NCBI GenBank assembly: GCA_903813345.2
Contig: CAIIXF020000009.1
Coordinates: forward strand, 23,835,759-23,899,758
From: Owenia fusiformis
Lineage: Eukaryota > Annelida > Polychaeta > Sabellida > Oweniidae
DNA: 64,000 bases
Direction of reading: 5' to 3'
The notes under the pieces were generated by a model that ran no database searches, was not told where the DNA came from, and worked only from the letters and a program-made list of their open reading frames with translations. A program made the translations under genes and the position numbers. Shown piece after piece: positions 51,165-62,717 of the stretch (positions are counted from its first letter, which is position 1; every line of letters starts with the position of its first letter).

Positions 51165-51172
51165 TATATAAG
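51165..51172 (+). promoter_or_regulatory. TATA box of the chitinase gene (predicted)
   Basis: TATATAAG lies ~100 bp before the candidate noncoding exon donor at 51269. A start site about 25-30 bp downstream (near 51197) would give a first exon of ~70 bp. Confidence 0.5.
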
Positions 51173-51196
51173 TTTCAAATAATTACACATGAGCCT

Positions 51197-51268
51197 CACA
51201 AACTTTTAGCGACTTAACTTCACAACTAGAACATCAACATTGTGAACAGCAAGTTACAACTTAAACTG
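51197..51268 (+). other. Probable noncoding first exon of the chitinase gene
   Basis: It ends ...ACTTAAACTG|GTAAGT, a strong donor. The partner acceptor is TTTATTTCAG ending at 51793, 25 bp before the start codon. The 5' edge is estimated from the TATA position. There is no start codon before the donor in a usable context. Confidence 0.45.
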
Positions 51269-51818
51269 GTAAGTACTAAATTCTCATAAATGTTTTTCAA
51301 CTAATCATTTGAGTCATTACCACATTAGAAAATAGGTTTGTCTTTAAATGTTTTATATCACATCTGACCAACAGTCGGATAGAATCAGAAAATGGTTTGA
51401 AGATATTGGAGAGAATGTGTTGCAATTTAGAAACTTCCAGATTCTGGAACTTTTCAAATTTTTAGAGTTGCAATTGACCGCTCAGACAAATTGTAGAACT
51501 TTGAAGTCAATGATTTTAAACAAAAAATGTAAATTAATTTGATATACAAATGTAGGAACCTTTTTCATGAGAGGCATGAGAGTAGATAGACTCATTTAAA
51601 AAATCTTGAAAATGCCTTTAAAGTTAGGTTGATCATTAACTAAAAATTTAGAACAATTCTTATTTTTTATAGGATTGTGCCTCAGGATACTTGTACATAT
51701 AAACAAACTTGTTGAAAACTGCAAAACAAAATACACGTAAATTATTGACTAAAAAGTTGAAAAACTTAAAGGAAAAGTATCCATTTATTTCAGAAAAACA
51801 TAAGAGCCAAGCTAGAAC

Positions 51819-54800
51819 ATGAGGTTCTGTGTAATTTTTGCTGTGTTGGTTGCTACCTTTCTACAAACTGTTACACCAGCTAGTTTTAACAAAAGACGAT
51901 GTAAGTACATTTGATTAATGTGTTGATTGATTGCATTTACCTATAACTTGCTATTGCTTACAGCCTTTACAGGTATGCGCACAAAAACTTCTTCCTAATG
52001 TTGCACATTCTGGGTGATACTTGTAGTTATTTTAATGTGTTTGTCATGGAAAGATGATGTCTTTTCCATTTAACTACAGTAAATGTATATCTATGAACCT
52101 TTACTCTCAGTCTGGATCGGTTGTGAATCCCATAGGGCAGGGGGGAAAACTGTAAAAGAAAATACATGTATGTTTATAAACATTACAATGTCTTTTTTGT
52201 GTTTCAGCCAATGATGTGACATCATACAAGAGAGTGTGTTACCATACCAACTGGTCCCAATACCGCAATGACCCTGCCAAGTTCTTCCCTGATGACATTG
52301 ACCCATTCCTCTGTACCCATTTAGTGTACTCATTTGCTACAATGGAAGGCAATCAGCTGGTTGCATACGAATGGAATGATGAATCAGAGGAGTGGGCCAA
52401 GGGAAAGTAAGAAACATTTTATGAGCTATTGAAGAATGACACTGTCCCCTAGTCCTCATAGGCTAATTTATTCAAAAGTGTTTCTTATTTAATGAAAACA
52501 AATTATTTATGAATTTAACCTAAATATGAAATGTTTATTTTATTTTGTTGATTTACATTAAAAAGAGTTCCCAGACTTATGCAAAGGCAGCTATCAATTG
52601 AGATCCAAATGTTGTGGAGTTGGCTAAGCAGTCAAGGGTACTGGAATGGCTAGGCACAGCCTGTGTAATGGGTTCCAGTCCCATGAACTCCCCATGTTTT
52701 CTGATGTATAACATCCATACAGCAAAAAGCCCTCTAAATCATAGACATGAATCATTGCTTAAAGTCCCCGTCTAAAGTTTGAAAATATTTTTTTATCATT
52801 CATTTACTATTTGTCAGGACTTAAAAAGTGATTTTAGAGATTTTTGAACAAAAAAAAAATTTTGAAAAAAAAGTTGTGAGCATTTCATTTCTGAAATATT
52901 CAAATTTCCCGCCATTTTCCAAAAAAAGTTGAAATTTCTTAATCATCAAATATTTCTTAATGCATTTCAAAAAAGATTATCTTTTTAACACCAATGCAAA
53001 GATTGAACAAAGGAGACACTATTTCAATAATAAAATGCCATATTTAATGGGCCACTTCAATGTTTTAGCATATCAAAAATATTTTGAAACATTAGTGATG
53101 TCACTAAGGTAACAAAAACTTTTTGAAAAAATTGAAATTTTTTTTTCGATGTCAATCTTTTCTAAATATGCCAGACTTTCATAAAAAACAATGTTGATTG
53201 TCTAACCAGGTTAAAAGGAAGAATAAATTATGTTTTAGATATCATTGTACCATTGGTTTCTATGAGAACTATAATTTTGAAATGCATTTTTCTCAGAACC
53301 ATTTTCATGCACTGATAAGTTCATTTCTCGCTTGTTTATCAACCGATTTTCTTAATTTTTTCGGCAAAAAACATGGGAGGATGAATGCTATGCATTGGTA
53401 TGAATTGTGGCTAATTAGAAGATATGAATGACCTCTAAAAGTTGGTTTTAAATAAATTCACAAATTTTGGAACAAAAAGTCTATCACTTTTTGAAATTTA
53501 AAAAAAAAGTTTCACATATCACACTTTGATAACATTGGGTAAGACTACAATATAAGCCAAAGTGGTTTAAACTTTACATGGGGCCTTTAAATTCATATGA
53601 ACATATAAATATAACTGAACATCCAATGTTTCAGCTATGAAAAGTTCAATGATCTTAAACTACAAAACCCAGAATTGAAAACACTGATTGCTGTTGGGGG
53701 TTGGAATTTTGGAACAGAGAGAATGACCGCAATGTTGGCCACTCCTGAAAATCGTGCTGAATTTGTAACTACAAGTATTGATTTCATCCGTGCACGAAAC
53801 TTTGATGGCCTTGACCTTGATTTTGAGTATCCTGGAAGTAGAGGAAGTCCAGCAGAAGATAAACAGAGATTCACCCTTCTTTGCCAGGTAATGTTTTTTT
53901 TGTTTCAAGTTGTTCCACTCATTCATCTGTCTGTCATATTTGTGACTTATGTTTGTTTTAAATGGTGAGCCTATGGAGTTCCCCACTTGTTCATCTGTCA
54001 ATTCACCCACCCATCCATCCATCCAACTCAGTATTCATGGTATTTTTTGTTTTTGTTTCACATGGTGAGCCTATGGAATCATTGCCCACTCATCCATCTG
54101 TCCATCCAAAATTACACTACCCACAACAATACTTTCAACTTAATTTGAATGTATAATATTTTTCCTGTATGGATGATTCTCCCTTAAAGAGATTCTCCAT
54201 TCTTGCTTTACAAACTGTACATAAAACTAAATTCAATGTTCACAGGAATTGAGAGCTGCATTTAATCAGGAAGGACTGGACACTGGCAGAGATCCTCTAC
54301 TGTTGACTGCAGCTGTTGCAGCAGGGCACAAGGCAACTATTGATGCTGGATATGAGATAGCTCTCATTGCACAGTAAGCTCATATTATTTCGATAGCTAG
54401 TTCACATTGCATAGTACTACTATTAATTTAGTAGGCTCATATTATTTAGATAGGTCTCATTGCACAATTATTTAGATAGCTACATGCAACTCTTATTTCT
54501 CAACATAGCATTTTTATGGGCCCATTTTTATTCATTCCATTTTGAATCTATACTCTTTCATAAACACCCCTAAACAGTTTTAGCTAAGTTCCGGATGTTT
54601 TCACCGGTCTTTAATGAACATCTGATTATAATTCATGAAACTGCAATAAGCAATTTGAAAAGAATAAAATTCCATTGACTTAGTTCATAAAATTGCACTG
54701 CAAGGAACACTTGTCTGTCTAAAAGGAAAGGGCCAGTACAGATAGCATTCCATATCATTACATTGTATTGTATTGTATTTTATTGTTCAGGTTTGAAATT

Positions 54801-57800
54801 CTTGACTTGAACAATTTTTGATTGCCCTGTTTATATGGTGTTACCATTAGTTACAATAGATGGACCAAATCTAACAATAAGACTAAATTTAGATGGCCAT
54901 GTCTATGTTTTCCTTCATATGTTTTCTTCATCTAATTTCCTAGGGAATTAGATTTCATTAATCTGATGTCTTATGATCTGCATGGAGCCTGGGAAAATGT
55001 GACAGGCCATAACAGCCCCCTCTATAGTCGACCTGGAGAATCAGTGGAGGAAGCCCAGCTTAACATTGTGAGTTCTGTATATATTAGAATAAAATGTACT
55101 GTACATACTAGAATATTTTGAAATAGTCTGAAAGTTAACACCTTTGAAGACTAGCAATAAACAGGAAAATGGATAAAGAAATATTATATTGAGTTATTTA
55201 AACAAATATTCACAAACTGTTAATCAAAATCTCTCTTCATTATGAAAGCCATGTTTACTTCTTTATCATGATTACCACAATTATAGATGCCATAATGGCA
55301 TATCAGCTTGATCTGTGTAGTAACTAATTACATATTGCTTATTAAATGATGATCATTTGCTCTAGAAGTCAAACCATGCATGCATTTCAGCAATGGGTTA
55401 CTGAATACTGGCTTGCAGGAGGATGCCCCGCAAACAAGCTTATCATTGGGCTTGCCAGTTACGGGAGGACATTCACCCTTGAAGACCCTGCTGTGTTTGG
55501 CTATGGGGCACCTGCCAAAGGAGCTGGAGAAGCAGGAACTTACACTAGGGAGGCTGGATTTGCAGCATTTCATGAGGTTTGAGATTATATCAAAATTGCT
55601 ATTCATGATCATGGGAAATGTGTTCATAGCAAATGGTACAAAAATGTACAAAATGTTTGCTCTAATGTCAGTGTGTGCCATTTGTTCAATCTTCACAATG
55701 GTTTTTAAAAGATAATGTGTTTTGCACTGTAAAGTGGAATATTTGAAAAACAGTGGGAAAGAATATTTGAGAAATACCTTTTTTCAAACATCTCTAAAAC
55801 AACAAGTCAGAAAAATGGTAAATGAATGATAAAAACATATTTTCAAACATTGCAAGAGGCCTTTAACTTTATTTGTGACCAGTAACACCAATTTGGGGGT
55901 TTATCTGAATTAAAACCAAACTGATAAGATTAAGTATAGACTGATGTGTAAATTATATTACGCATATTACTATAATACATTCATGTTATATTGTGCCCAT
56001 AAATTTTATGTTTCAGATCTGTACCAAGCTAAATGATGGAAGTGCCCAGAGAGTGTGGAGCCCTGATCACCAGGTGCCATTTGCCAGGTTTGCTGGTGGC
56101 AGCGGTACAATGGATCAGTGGATTGGTTATGATGACACAGAGAGTGCCAGTGTGAAGGTAATTTAGGGAAAATGCATACCATTACCAAGACACCATTTTG
56201 AATATCTCTATAACAGAAATTGCATTACCAAGGACACCATTTTGAATGACTAACTTTTTTAGGGGAAATGTAATATATATCTTTTATTTACTCTTTGATG
56301 TCATCACAATGGCATATTAATATTACATTGTACAATATACAAAAAATAAAAAATAACTTAAAACTATATTAAACTAACTGCAAACTAGAAAATATGCAAA
56401 TGCAAAATACCAACATAAGTCAGTTTAAAATAGAGCAATACAAAATACAGTAAACCTGAATTAGTGAACACCTCTCTCTATTGAACACCTATCAACAGTG
56501 AACATATTTTTTGGGCAAAACCTTGTTCTCCCATTGAATCCCATGTTAAAGTACAATCCTAGAGTGAACATGTACCTACTGTGAACACTAAATCTTGGCA
56601 AAATCAATAGACTAGATGCGAGTAGAAATAATCTTGATTTACGTCATTGAATATTCAAAATTCAGTCAAAGTGATGTCATATTTGAAATCTACATGTAAA
56701 AGTACATCTAGAAATATGATTTCGAAAATTGTTTATCAACTTTGAAAATTGAATTTTTTTTGAAAGTGTGACTCCTCGCTTGGGTTGATTCCCCATAGAC
56801 CCAATGTTACAAAATCACAAAAAGTGGAATATCTTTTCTTGTATTGGACAGATAACATTTTCTTTTACTGGACATATTTTAATTTGCATAACTATTAGAT
56901 ACATAAGGGTAATATGAAAATTGAACCACTAAAACAAATGTAATTTAATTTAAAGGGAACTTTCTGCTATACCCGCCATGCTATCTGACCCGAACGAGCC
57001 ACCTGGTGGTGAAACTGCTAACTACCTACTCGCATCTGCGTTATTGAATTATCCTGTCTCTAGTGAACATTGAATCAGATACAAGATTTCTCATGGGTTT
57101 TCTGCAACTGCCTTGTCAGAGTTTAGCAGTTAATGTTTATATTACCTGCCAAAAAAATAATGAAAATGTAAATAATAGAAATTTACAGATATTTAGATGA
57201 GAAATAGGCAGTTCATTTTTATTTAGTTGCATGGTTCAATGTGTGTTCGCGAAACCACAAATACATGTAGTTAAATTCTTAAATATCAAGGATTGTGTTT
57301 GTAGGCTAACTGGATCATTGCTAATGGGTATGGAGGGGGTATGACATGGGCTCTGGACCTTGATGATTTCAACAATCAATGTGGAGGCGGCAACTACCCC
57401 ATCACCAACGCATGGGTTAACATTCTAGGTAAAAAAAAAACTTGAAAACCTCTATTAGTGTGGAACACTTTTCAGAGCTCCAATACCAACTCCCTTAATA
57501 ATGAACCTCCCTAAGTGGAACACGTTTTAGAGGTTAACTAAAAGTGTTTCACTTAGACAGGTTTTACTGTAAATCTCTGGCAAGTAGCTATTGACCAATC
57601 AAATTAAAGGATCACATCAGGCACTAAATATACTTATCATTGAGCTTAGTTTTGACCTAGCTATGTTTTTTGCTTCATAATTTTAAAATATTTGGTTTTG
57701 TTAATGCAGGTGGACCAGCCCCTACACCTGCAACACCTGCTACAACTGTTGCCACAACAACAACAGGTGCCCCTACCACAACAACTATTGCCACGACAAC

Positions 57801-58335
57801 CACATCTGATCCCTTAGCAACAACCACAACTGCTGATCCTAATGCCACCACAACTGCAGCAAGTAAGTTACAATGGTACAATGGTACATGTATACCAAAG
57901 GAATTTGAAGGTGTATTTTGCAAATCTGTTTCAAATTGAAGAAATGAATGCATATATTGATGTATTGCTGTTCGTGTAGTCAATCTTAAACTGTACTTTT
58001 TAAATCAGAAGATTCAAAGCAAACACAAAAATCCAAATAAATCATAATTATTATTTGGAAATGGAACTTCCAATTCATATCAGTGTTTTAGAGGAATAAG
58101 ATATTAAAAGAGAAGATCAACCCATATTTGTATTTAAGAGGCTAATTTATGCTTTCTTCCAGGTATTGAGTCATTCTGCATTGGGCTTGCTGATGGCACA
58201 TACTCTCACCCAACAGACTGTTCTATGTATGTCCAGTGCGCTGGAGAGACCGCATATGAGATGAACTGTTCAGCTGGAACCTGTTATAGCCCAACCATTC
58301 AGGGATGTGATTTCTGTGACAATGTCACATGTTAA
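51819..58335 (+). CDS. Secreted GH18 chitinase with C-terminal chitin-binding domain (10 coding exons)
   Basis: Exons 51819-51900, 52208-52406, 53635-53887, 54246-54373, 54944-55067, 55391-55576, 56017-56157, 57305-57428, 57710-57862 and 58163-58335 all join in phase with GT-AG introns, giving 520 aa. Signal peptide ~1-21 ([16 protein letters not shown] then TVTPA). The GH18 TIM barrel spans about 33-412: [13 protein letters not shown] at the first strand, [14 protein letters not shown] at 108-121, the catalytic DGLDLDFE at 151-158 (proton donor E158, Asp154 and Asp156 kept), MSYDLHGAW, and [10 protein letters not shown] with the active-site floor Trp. A Thr/Ala/Pro-rich linker (413-464, likely O-glycosylated) is followed by a Cys-rich CBM14/peritrophin-like domain (467-520, [18 protein letters not shown]... 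to NVTC stop). It should hydrolyse beta-1,4-GlcNAc polymers outside the cell, for digestion, defence or moulting-like remodelling. It is of the AMCase/chitotriosidase type. No inactivating changes were seen. Confidence 0.96.
52614..52760 (+). repeat. tRNA-derived SINE in chitinase intron 2
   Basis: An A-box-like TGGCTAAGCAGTCAAGG (52621-52637) and B-box-like GGTTCCAGTCC (52671-52681) lie 50 bp apart, with GTGGAG/AACTCCCC near the ends and a non-tRNA tail after 52692. Not a functional tRNA, because the stems are incomplete. A different family from the one at 9.45 kb. Confidence 0.55.
53964..54120 (+). repeat. Two GGTGAGCCTATGGA direct repeats in chitinase intron 3
   Basis: ATGGTGAGCCTATGGAGTTCCCCACTTGTTCATCTG (53962) and ATGGTGAGCCTATGGAATCATTGCCCACTCATCCATCTG (54062), with CATCCATCCATC microsatellite between them. 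The heads resemble the left end of the 5.8-6.9 kb element. Confidence 0.5.
56450..56600. repeat. ACAGTAAACCTGAATTAGTGAACACC family copy in chitinase intron 7
   Basis: Plus-oriented family start, then CTCTCTCTATTGAACACC, ACAGTGAACAT and TCCCATTGAATCCCATG, matching the inner order of the 50.4-kb palindrome arm. A second copy in intron 8 (57450-57570) ends GTTTCACTTAGACAGGTTTTACTGTA. Confidence 0.55.
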
Positions 58336-59938
58336 GAATCACATGGAAAATTTAAACATCACACACACCAAATTGAAACACCTTTAAAGGGTGTGTTCTA
58401 TACATCGGTGGTGTTTGGACATGTGGACTCTACTGCTTCAGGAGGAAAATAATTTCAGAGTTTTGCAATGAATGTTTCCGTCACTGGTGACTCTTTTGTT
58501 TATAGAGCATTGCATTTATTTGAATGACAAGTTACATATGAAAAAGCATCTTGGATTACCAAGGTAATTTTGATTCTAAAAATCAAACTTGTAAGCGAGT
58601 ATGATAAAAAAGCATATGATTCAATGTTGGCCAATTTGAGCTGCAATTGCAGATAAAATATTTGTTGTATTTATAGATGGCGTAGAAGTTACTTGTTCAT
58701 TCTTAAATGCAAGCTCAAAAAATGCTTTGCTTATGAATATAAACCAATTATTTTTTTGCGCTTGTATATATCTCTTATGTAATGTCTAACGTGTGCTAAC
58801 ATTATTCAGTAAAAATAGAAAAATGAAAAGAAACAACAAAAAAATAGAAAAACAAGAAAATCAAATAAAAATCAAAGTAAACTGAAACCAAGTTAAACAA
58901 GCAAACTCAAGTAACCATGGTAATATATTAAATAAATAAAATCAACAGATAGTGGTCAAAATAAACATTGTAAAGAAAATTGTTTCTTAGCCAGATCATA
59001 AATACCATCAAATACTGTGAGATGCCAAATATCTTATACAATAATATTATAAAACAAAATTTTTAGTGTGTACTAGAAAGTATTTGAGCACACCCACTTC
59101 AACTGTCTAAGTGTACACCAATTTTGACTCCCAAAGAAATTGTAATTGTCTAGAAATAATTGTCAGACATTTGTAATATCCAACATTTTAGCTATAAATT
59201 GGAGAGATTCATGAAAAAATTGATGAAATAAAAAGTAAATTAAAAATGAAACCATACAAGTATTTTGTTGGAATAATAGCATGTGTATTTGTTCATCTGC
59301 CATCTTTTATTTAAAAAAGATGCCATGCACTTTAATGGATCATATTTATATATTATAATCTTGACAATTTTGATTGTAAGTAAACAATATATACATGTAA
59401 TGTATCTGTTGATAAAGCACAGTAATGATTTTGTGTGATCACACAGCTGTTCAGACATTGTGGTACACTGTCTGCTATGTATTTATAAGCTAGGGGCGGA
59501 CCAAATCAACTCCACGAAAACCCTAATCATGTGCAGAAAAAATATCTGGGGCTGGTTCAACTAAAAAACAGAGATCCAATTCTATTGTACACCTGTATAC
59601 TAACACAGGTAAAAGTAGGATGGGGGGGTGACATTGGTATGGTAAAATATTTCAATGGACTTTTTTCAAAGAAAAATCAAAGAAGGTCTTAATCTTCCTT
59701 TCTTGGATGTAATGATCCATCCCCTGATGGACAGGTTGTTTAATATAAACAAGGTGTCCAAACTATAGGTTCAGATGGAGTCCACTTATCTCTCTTACCA
59801 CATACACTGCTGTATATAAATCAAAACAAAACCAGGGACCAGGTCAACATCTCTGCTATGTAGTAGTATACCCTGATCTGATTAGCAGACCATACCAGAC
59901 TCTTCCTCTTATTTTAAATGATTTTTAAAGTTTTGATA
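58336..59938. other. Chitinase 3' region and gene-free spacer
   Basis: AATAAA hexamers occur at 58864 and 58930 and again near 59226; any could end the chitinase transcript. No gene or structured repeat was recognised in the rest. Confidence 0.45.
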
Positions 59939-59940
59939 CA

Positions 59941-60955
59941 ACAGTAAAGTCTTAGTGAACACTTCTCTAAATATAGTGAATTTATTTAGGCATGGCCAAA
60001 CTACAATTATGAAAACTACATTTATTCAGTTAATTACTACCTAACTACTAACTACATTTACTTTACTACAGTAAAACCTGTCTATAGTGAACACTTCTCT
60101 AAATATAGTGAACTTAGAATTTATTTAGGCATGGCCAAACTACAATTATGAAAAAACTACATTTATTCAGTTAATTACTACCTAACTACTAACAACAGTT
60201 ACTTAACTACAGTAAAACCTGTCTTAGTGAACACTTCTCTAAATAGTGAATTTAGAATTTATAAGGCATGGCCAAACTACAATTATGAAAACTACATTTA
60301 TTCAGTTAATCACTACCTAACTACTAACTACATTTACTTTAATACAGTAAAACCTGTCTTAGTGAACACTTCTCTAAATATAGTGAACTTAGAATTTATT
60401 TAGGCATGGCCAAACTACAATTATGAAAACTACATTTATTCAGTTAATCACTACCTAACTACTAACTACATTTACTTTAATACAGTAAAACCTGTCTTAG
60501 TGAACACTTCTCTAAATAGTGAATTTAGAATTTATAAGGCATGGCCAAACTACAATTATGAAAACTACATTTATTCAGTTAATCACTACCTAACTACTAA
60601 CAACATTTACTTTAATACAGTAAAACCTGTCTTAGTGAACACTTCTCTAAATATAGTGAACTTAGAATTTATTTAGGCATGGCCAAACTACAATTATGAA
60701 AACTACATTTATTCAGTTAATTACTACCTAACTCCTACTAACAACATTTACTTAACTACAGTAAAACCTGTCTTAGTGAACGCTTCTCTAAATATAGTGA
60801 ACTTAGAATTTAATTAGGCATGGCCAAACTACAATTATGAAAACTACATTTATTCAGTTAATTACTACCTAACTACTAACAACAGTTACTTTACTACAGT
60901 AAAACCTGTCTTTAGTGAACCCTTCTCTAACAAGTGAATTTAGAATTTATTAAGG
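59941..60955 (+). repeat. 135-141-bp tandem array built from the ACAGTAAAACCTGTCT family
   Basis: ACAGTAAAACCTGTCT starts at 60068, 60209, 60344, 60482, 60617, 60758 and 60896 (intervals 141, 135, 138, 135, 141, 138), with a partial first unit from 59941. Each unit continues AGTGAACACTTCTCTAAATA, AGGCATGGCCAAACTACAAT and CTACATTTATTCAGTTAAT. Alternation of two slightly different unit lengths suggests dimer-wise expansion. Confidence 0.92.
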
Positions 60956-61184
60956 CATGGCCAAACCACAATTATACAAACTACATTTACCGTATATAGT
61001 TACATTTATCTTCAATACAGAGATATTGTGTTGTGATGTCTAGTTACCCTTTGACACTTCGTACCCTTCATACACCTGGCAGACCATACCAGACTCTTCC
61101 TCTTACTATTTTTTTAAAATGTTGTGCTGTTCTCCCAATCATTCTCAGAAAAGTAGGGAAATACATAGTATGCACTGGTGAATC

Positions 61185-61560
61185 TGGGGGGAGCACTGGC
61201 AGATCTGGGGGGCGGGCCCACACCCTTTAGGTATACCCAGAAAAAAAATTGGGCCCAAAAATAAGGCCTGAGGCCCCTAAAAGTGGGCCTTTTGGTCATT
61301 ACTGGGTCTTTCAAGGCCTTATTTTTTAATTTTAGGCCAAATTTTTGAGGAAATGGGGCACAAAATTTGGGCCCACTTTAAGGTTTATGGCTCGGGTCTT
61401 TTTTCTCTGACTTCAAATTTGCCCCCCCCCCCCCTTGTTGGTTACCAAATCTGCCCCTGGGGAGCAGGGGCCTGGAAAAAGTGTTGGGCCTAAAAACAAT
61501 TTTGAACCCAAAAAATCTTAGGGACCTTTATAGGCCAAATAATCAAGAAAATGGGCCTTA
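61185..61560. repeat. GGGCCCAAAAAT / GGCCTTATTTTT low-complexity repeat with poly-C
   Basis: Irregular GGGCC, AAGGCC and CCCCCCCC strings of the same kind as 38.76-39.17 kb. Open frames on both strands here are compositional. 61561-62218 contains no supported feature other than presumed 5' UTR or promoter of the next gene. Confidence 0.5.
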
Positions 61561-62218
61561 AATTTTCAAATTTTGAATATTCATGCAAGTCACTGGACAA
61601 CAAACATCAATAAAGCACCAAGATGGGGAGCACAAATGGCAAAATGTTAAAATAAAACAACACAATCTTAAAAGGCCATAAGGGAGAAGTAACAGATAAG
61701 GCATGTACAGCAAAGATTTCATAAGTTTCCAATTTTATCAGCTTATTCTATATTATAAGTATATAAACTCATTGAAACTGTATAGCATGTCAGGCTTTTG
61801 GCATGATCCCTTGTAGCTCTTAATCCACATGTGCCCTGCCCGAGGCTATTCCCCTTTCCAATATAGATTTAGATGGTGAAATTAATACAGTGCCTTATGA
61901 AGGTAAAAACAGATATCTCTCTTGGAACAAATCAGACCCTGACATAATACAAAGAGTTGGCACACAGATGTGCAAATCATTCATAGAATGCTGTGGACCA
62001 AACTGACATAGGATTATTTGTTGTAATTAGACATTGCCACCTGATCTTAGATAGAGTTTCTTCAACAATATATTCCAATCTTGAGGACTTATTAAAACAC
62101 TGAAAGAAGGTGACGTTTAATTAGAGCAACTTGTGATAACCACTGGTTTGTGGTGTAAAATTAGAGATTATTAAGATCGTGAAGGAAACTGAAGGAGAAT
62201 CTCAACCAAGTAAGCACA

Positions 62219-62717
62219 ATGTATATGTTGATTGTGACAATAGTGTGTATGGCGGGGCTATGGAAAGAGGTCTCTGTAGTGGCCAAACCACAACCACAGC
62301 CACAACAGAAAATCAAAGCTGCTTCAGAAATTACAGATCCTGAACATGTGTGTCTCTACGAGAACAAAACATACCATGCAGGTGAAAAATTCAGACCAGA
62401 TTCATGTACATTTTGTCACTGTCCAAGACACGGTGGAGAAGCACGATGCGCTGTACAAGATTGCTTCTTCAATCCAAGCTGTATCAAATTTGACAATGAT
62501 CCCAATGAATGTTGCCAGCGGTGCTTGGAGTATGGGTGTCAGCATCATGATGGAAAATTCTACCCCCCTGGGGCTGTGATCTCAAACAGTCCATGTGAGA
62601 CGTGTAGATGCCCTAGGAATGGAGGGAGGACTCAGTGCATAAAGCAAGGTTGTCCCCCCGTGCTGTGTGTAGATGCTATACATAAAGATGGAGAGTGCTG
62701 CCCAATTTGTCCAAATG
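62219..62717 (+). CDS. Secreted VWC-domain protein, first coding exon (VWC2/VWC2L-like), gene continues beyond window
   Basis: The exon runs from ATG (A at -3) to a CCAAATG|GTAAGG donor at 62717, coding ~166 residues in phase 1. Further reading to 62737 is intron. Residues 1-22 (MYMLIVTIVCMAGLWKEVSV...) look like a signal peptide, followed by a Pro/Gln stretch (KPQPQPQQK). Two von Willebrand factor C repeats follow: about 45-102 (CLYENKTYHAGEKF...CTFCHCP...CCQRC) and about 107-164 (CQHHDGKFYPPGAVI...CETCRCP...CCPIC). Each has the CxxCxCP and CCxxC signatures. Proteins of this layout are extracellular BMP modulators or matrix proteins (Brorin/VWC2 type), so the role is family-based inference. 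The remaining exons, and whether more VWC repeats follow, are not visible. Confidence 0.85.

Noticed and set aside
57675-57983. Minus frame rich in Val-Val-Ala
   Set aside because: Antisense shadow of the Thr-rich linker exon of the chitinase.
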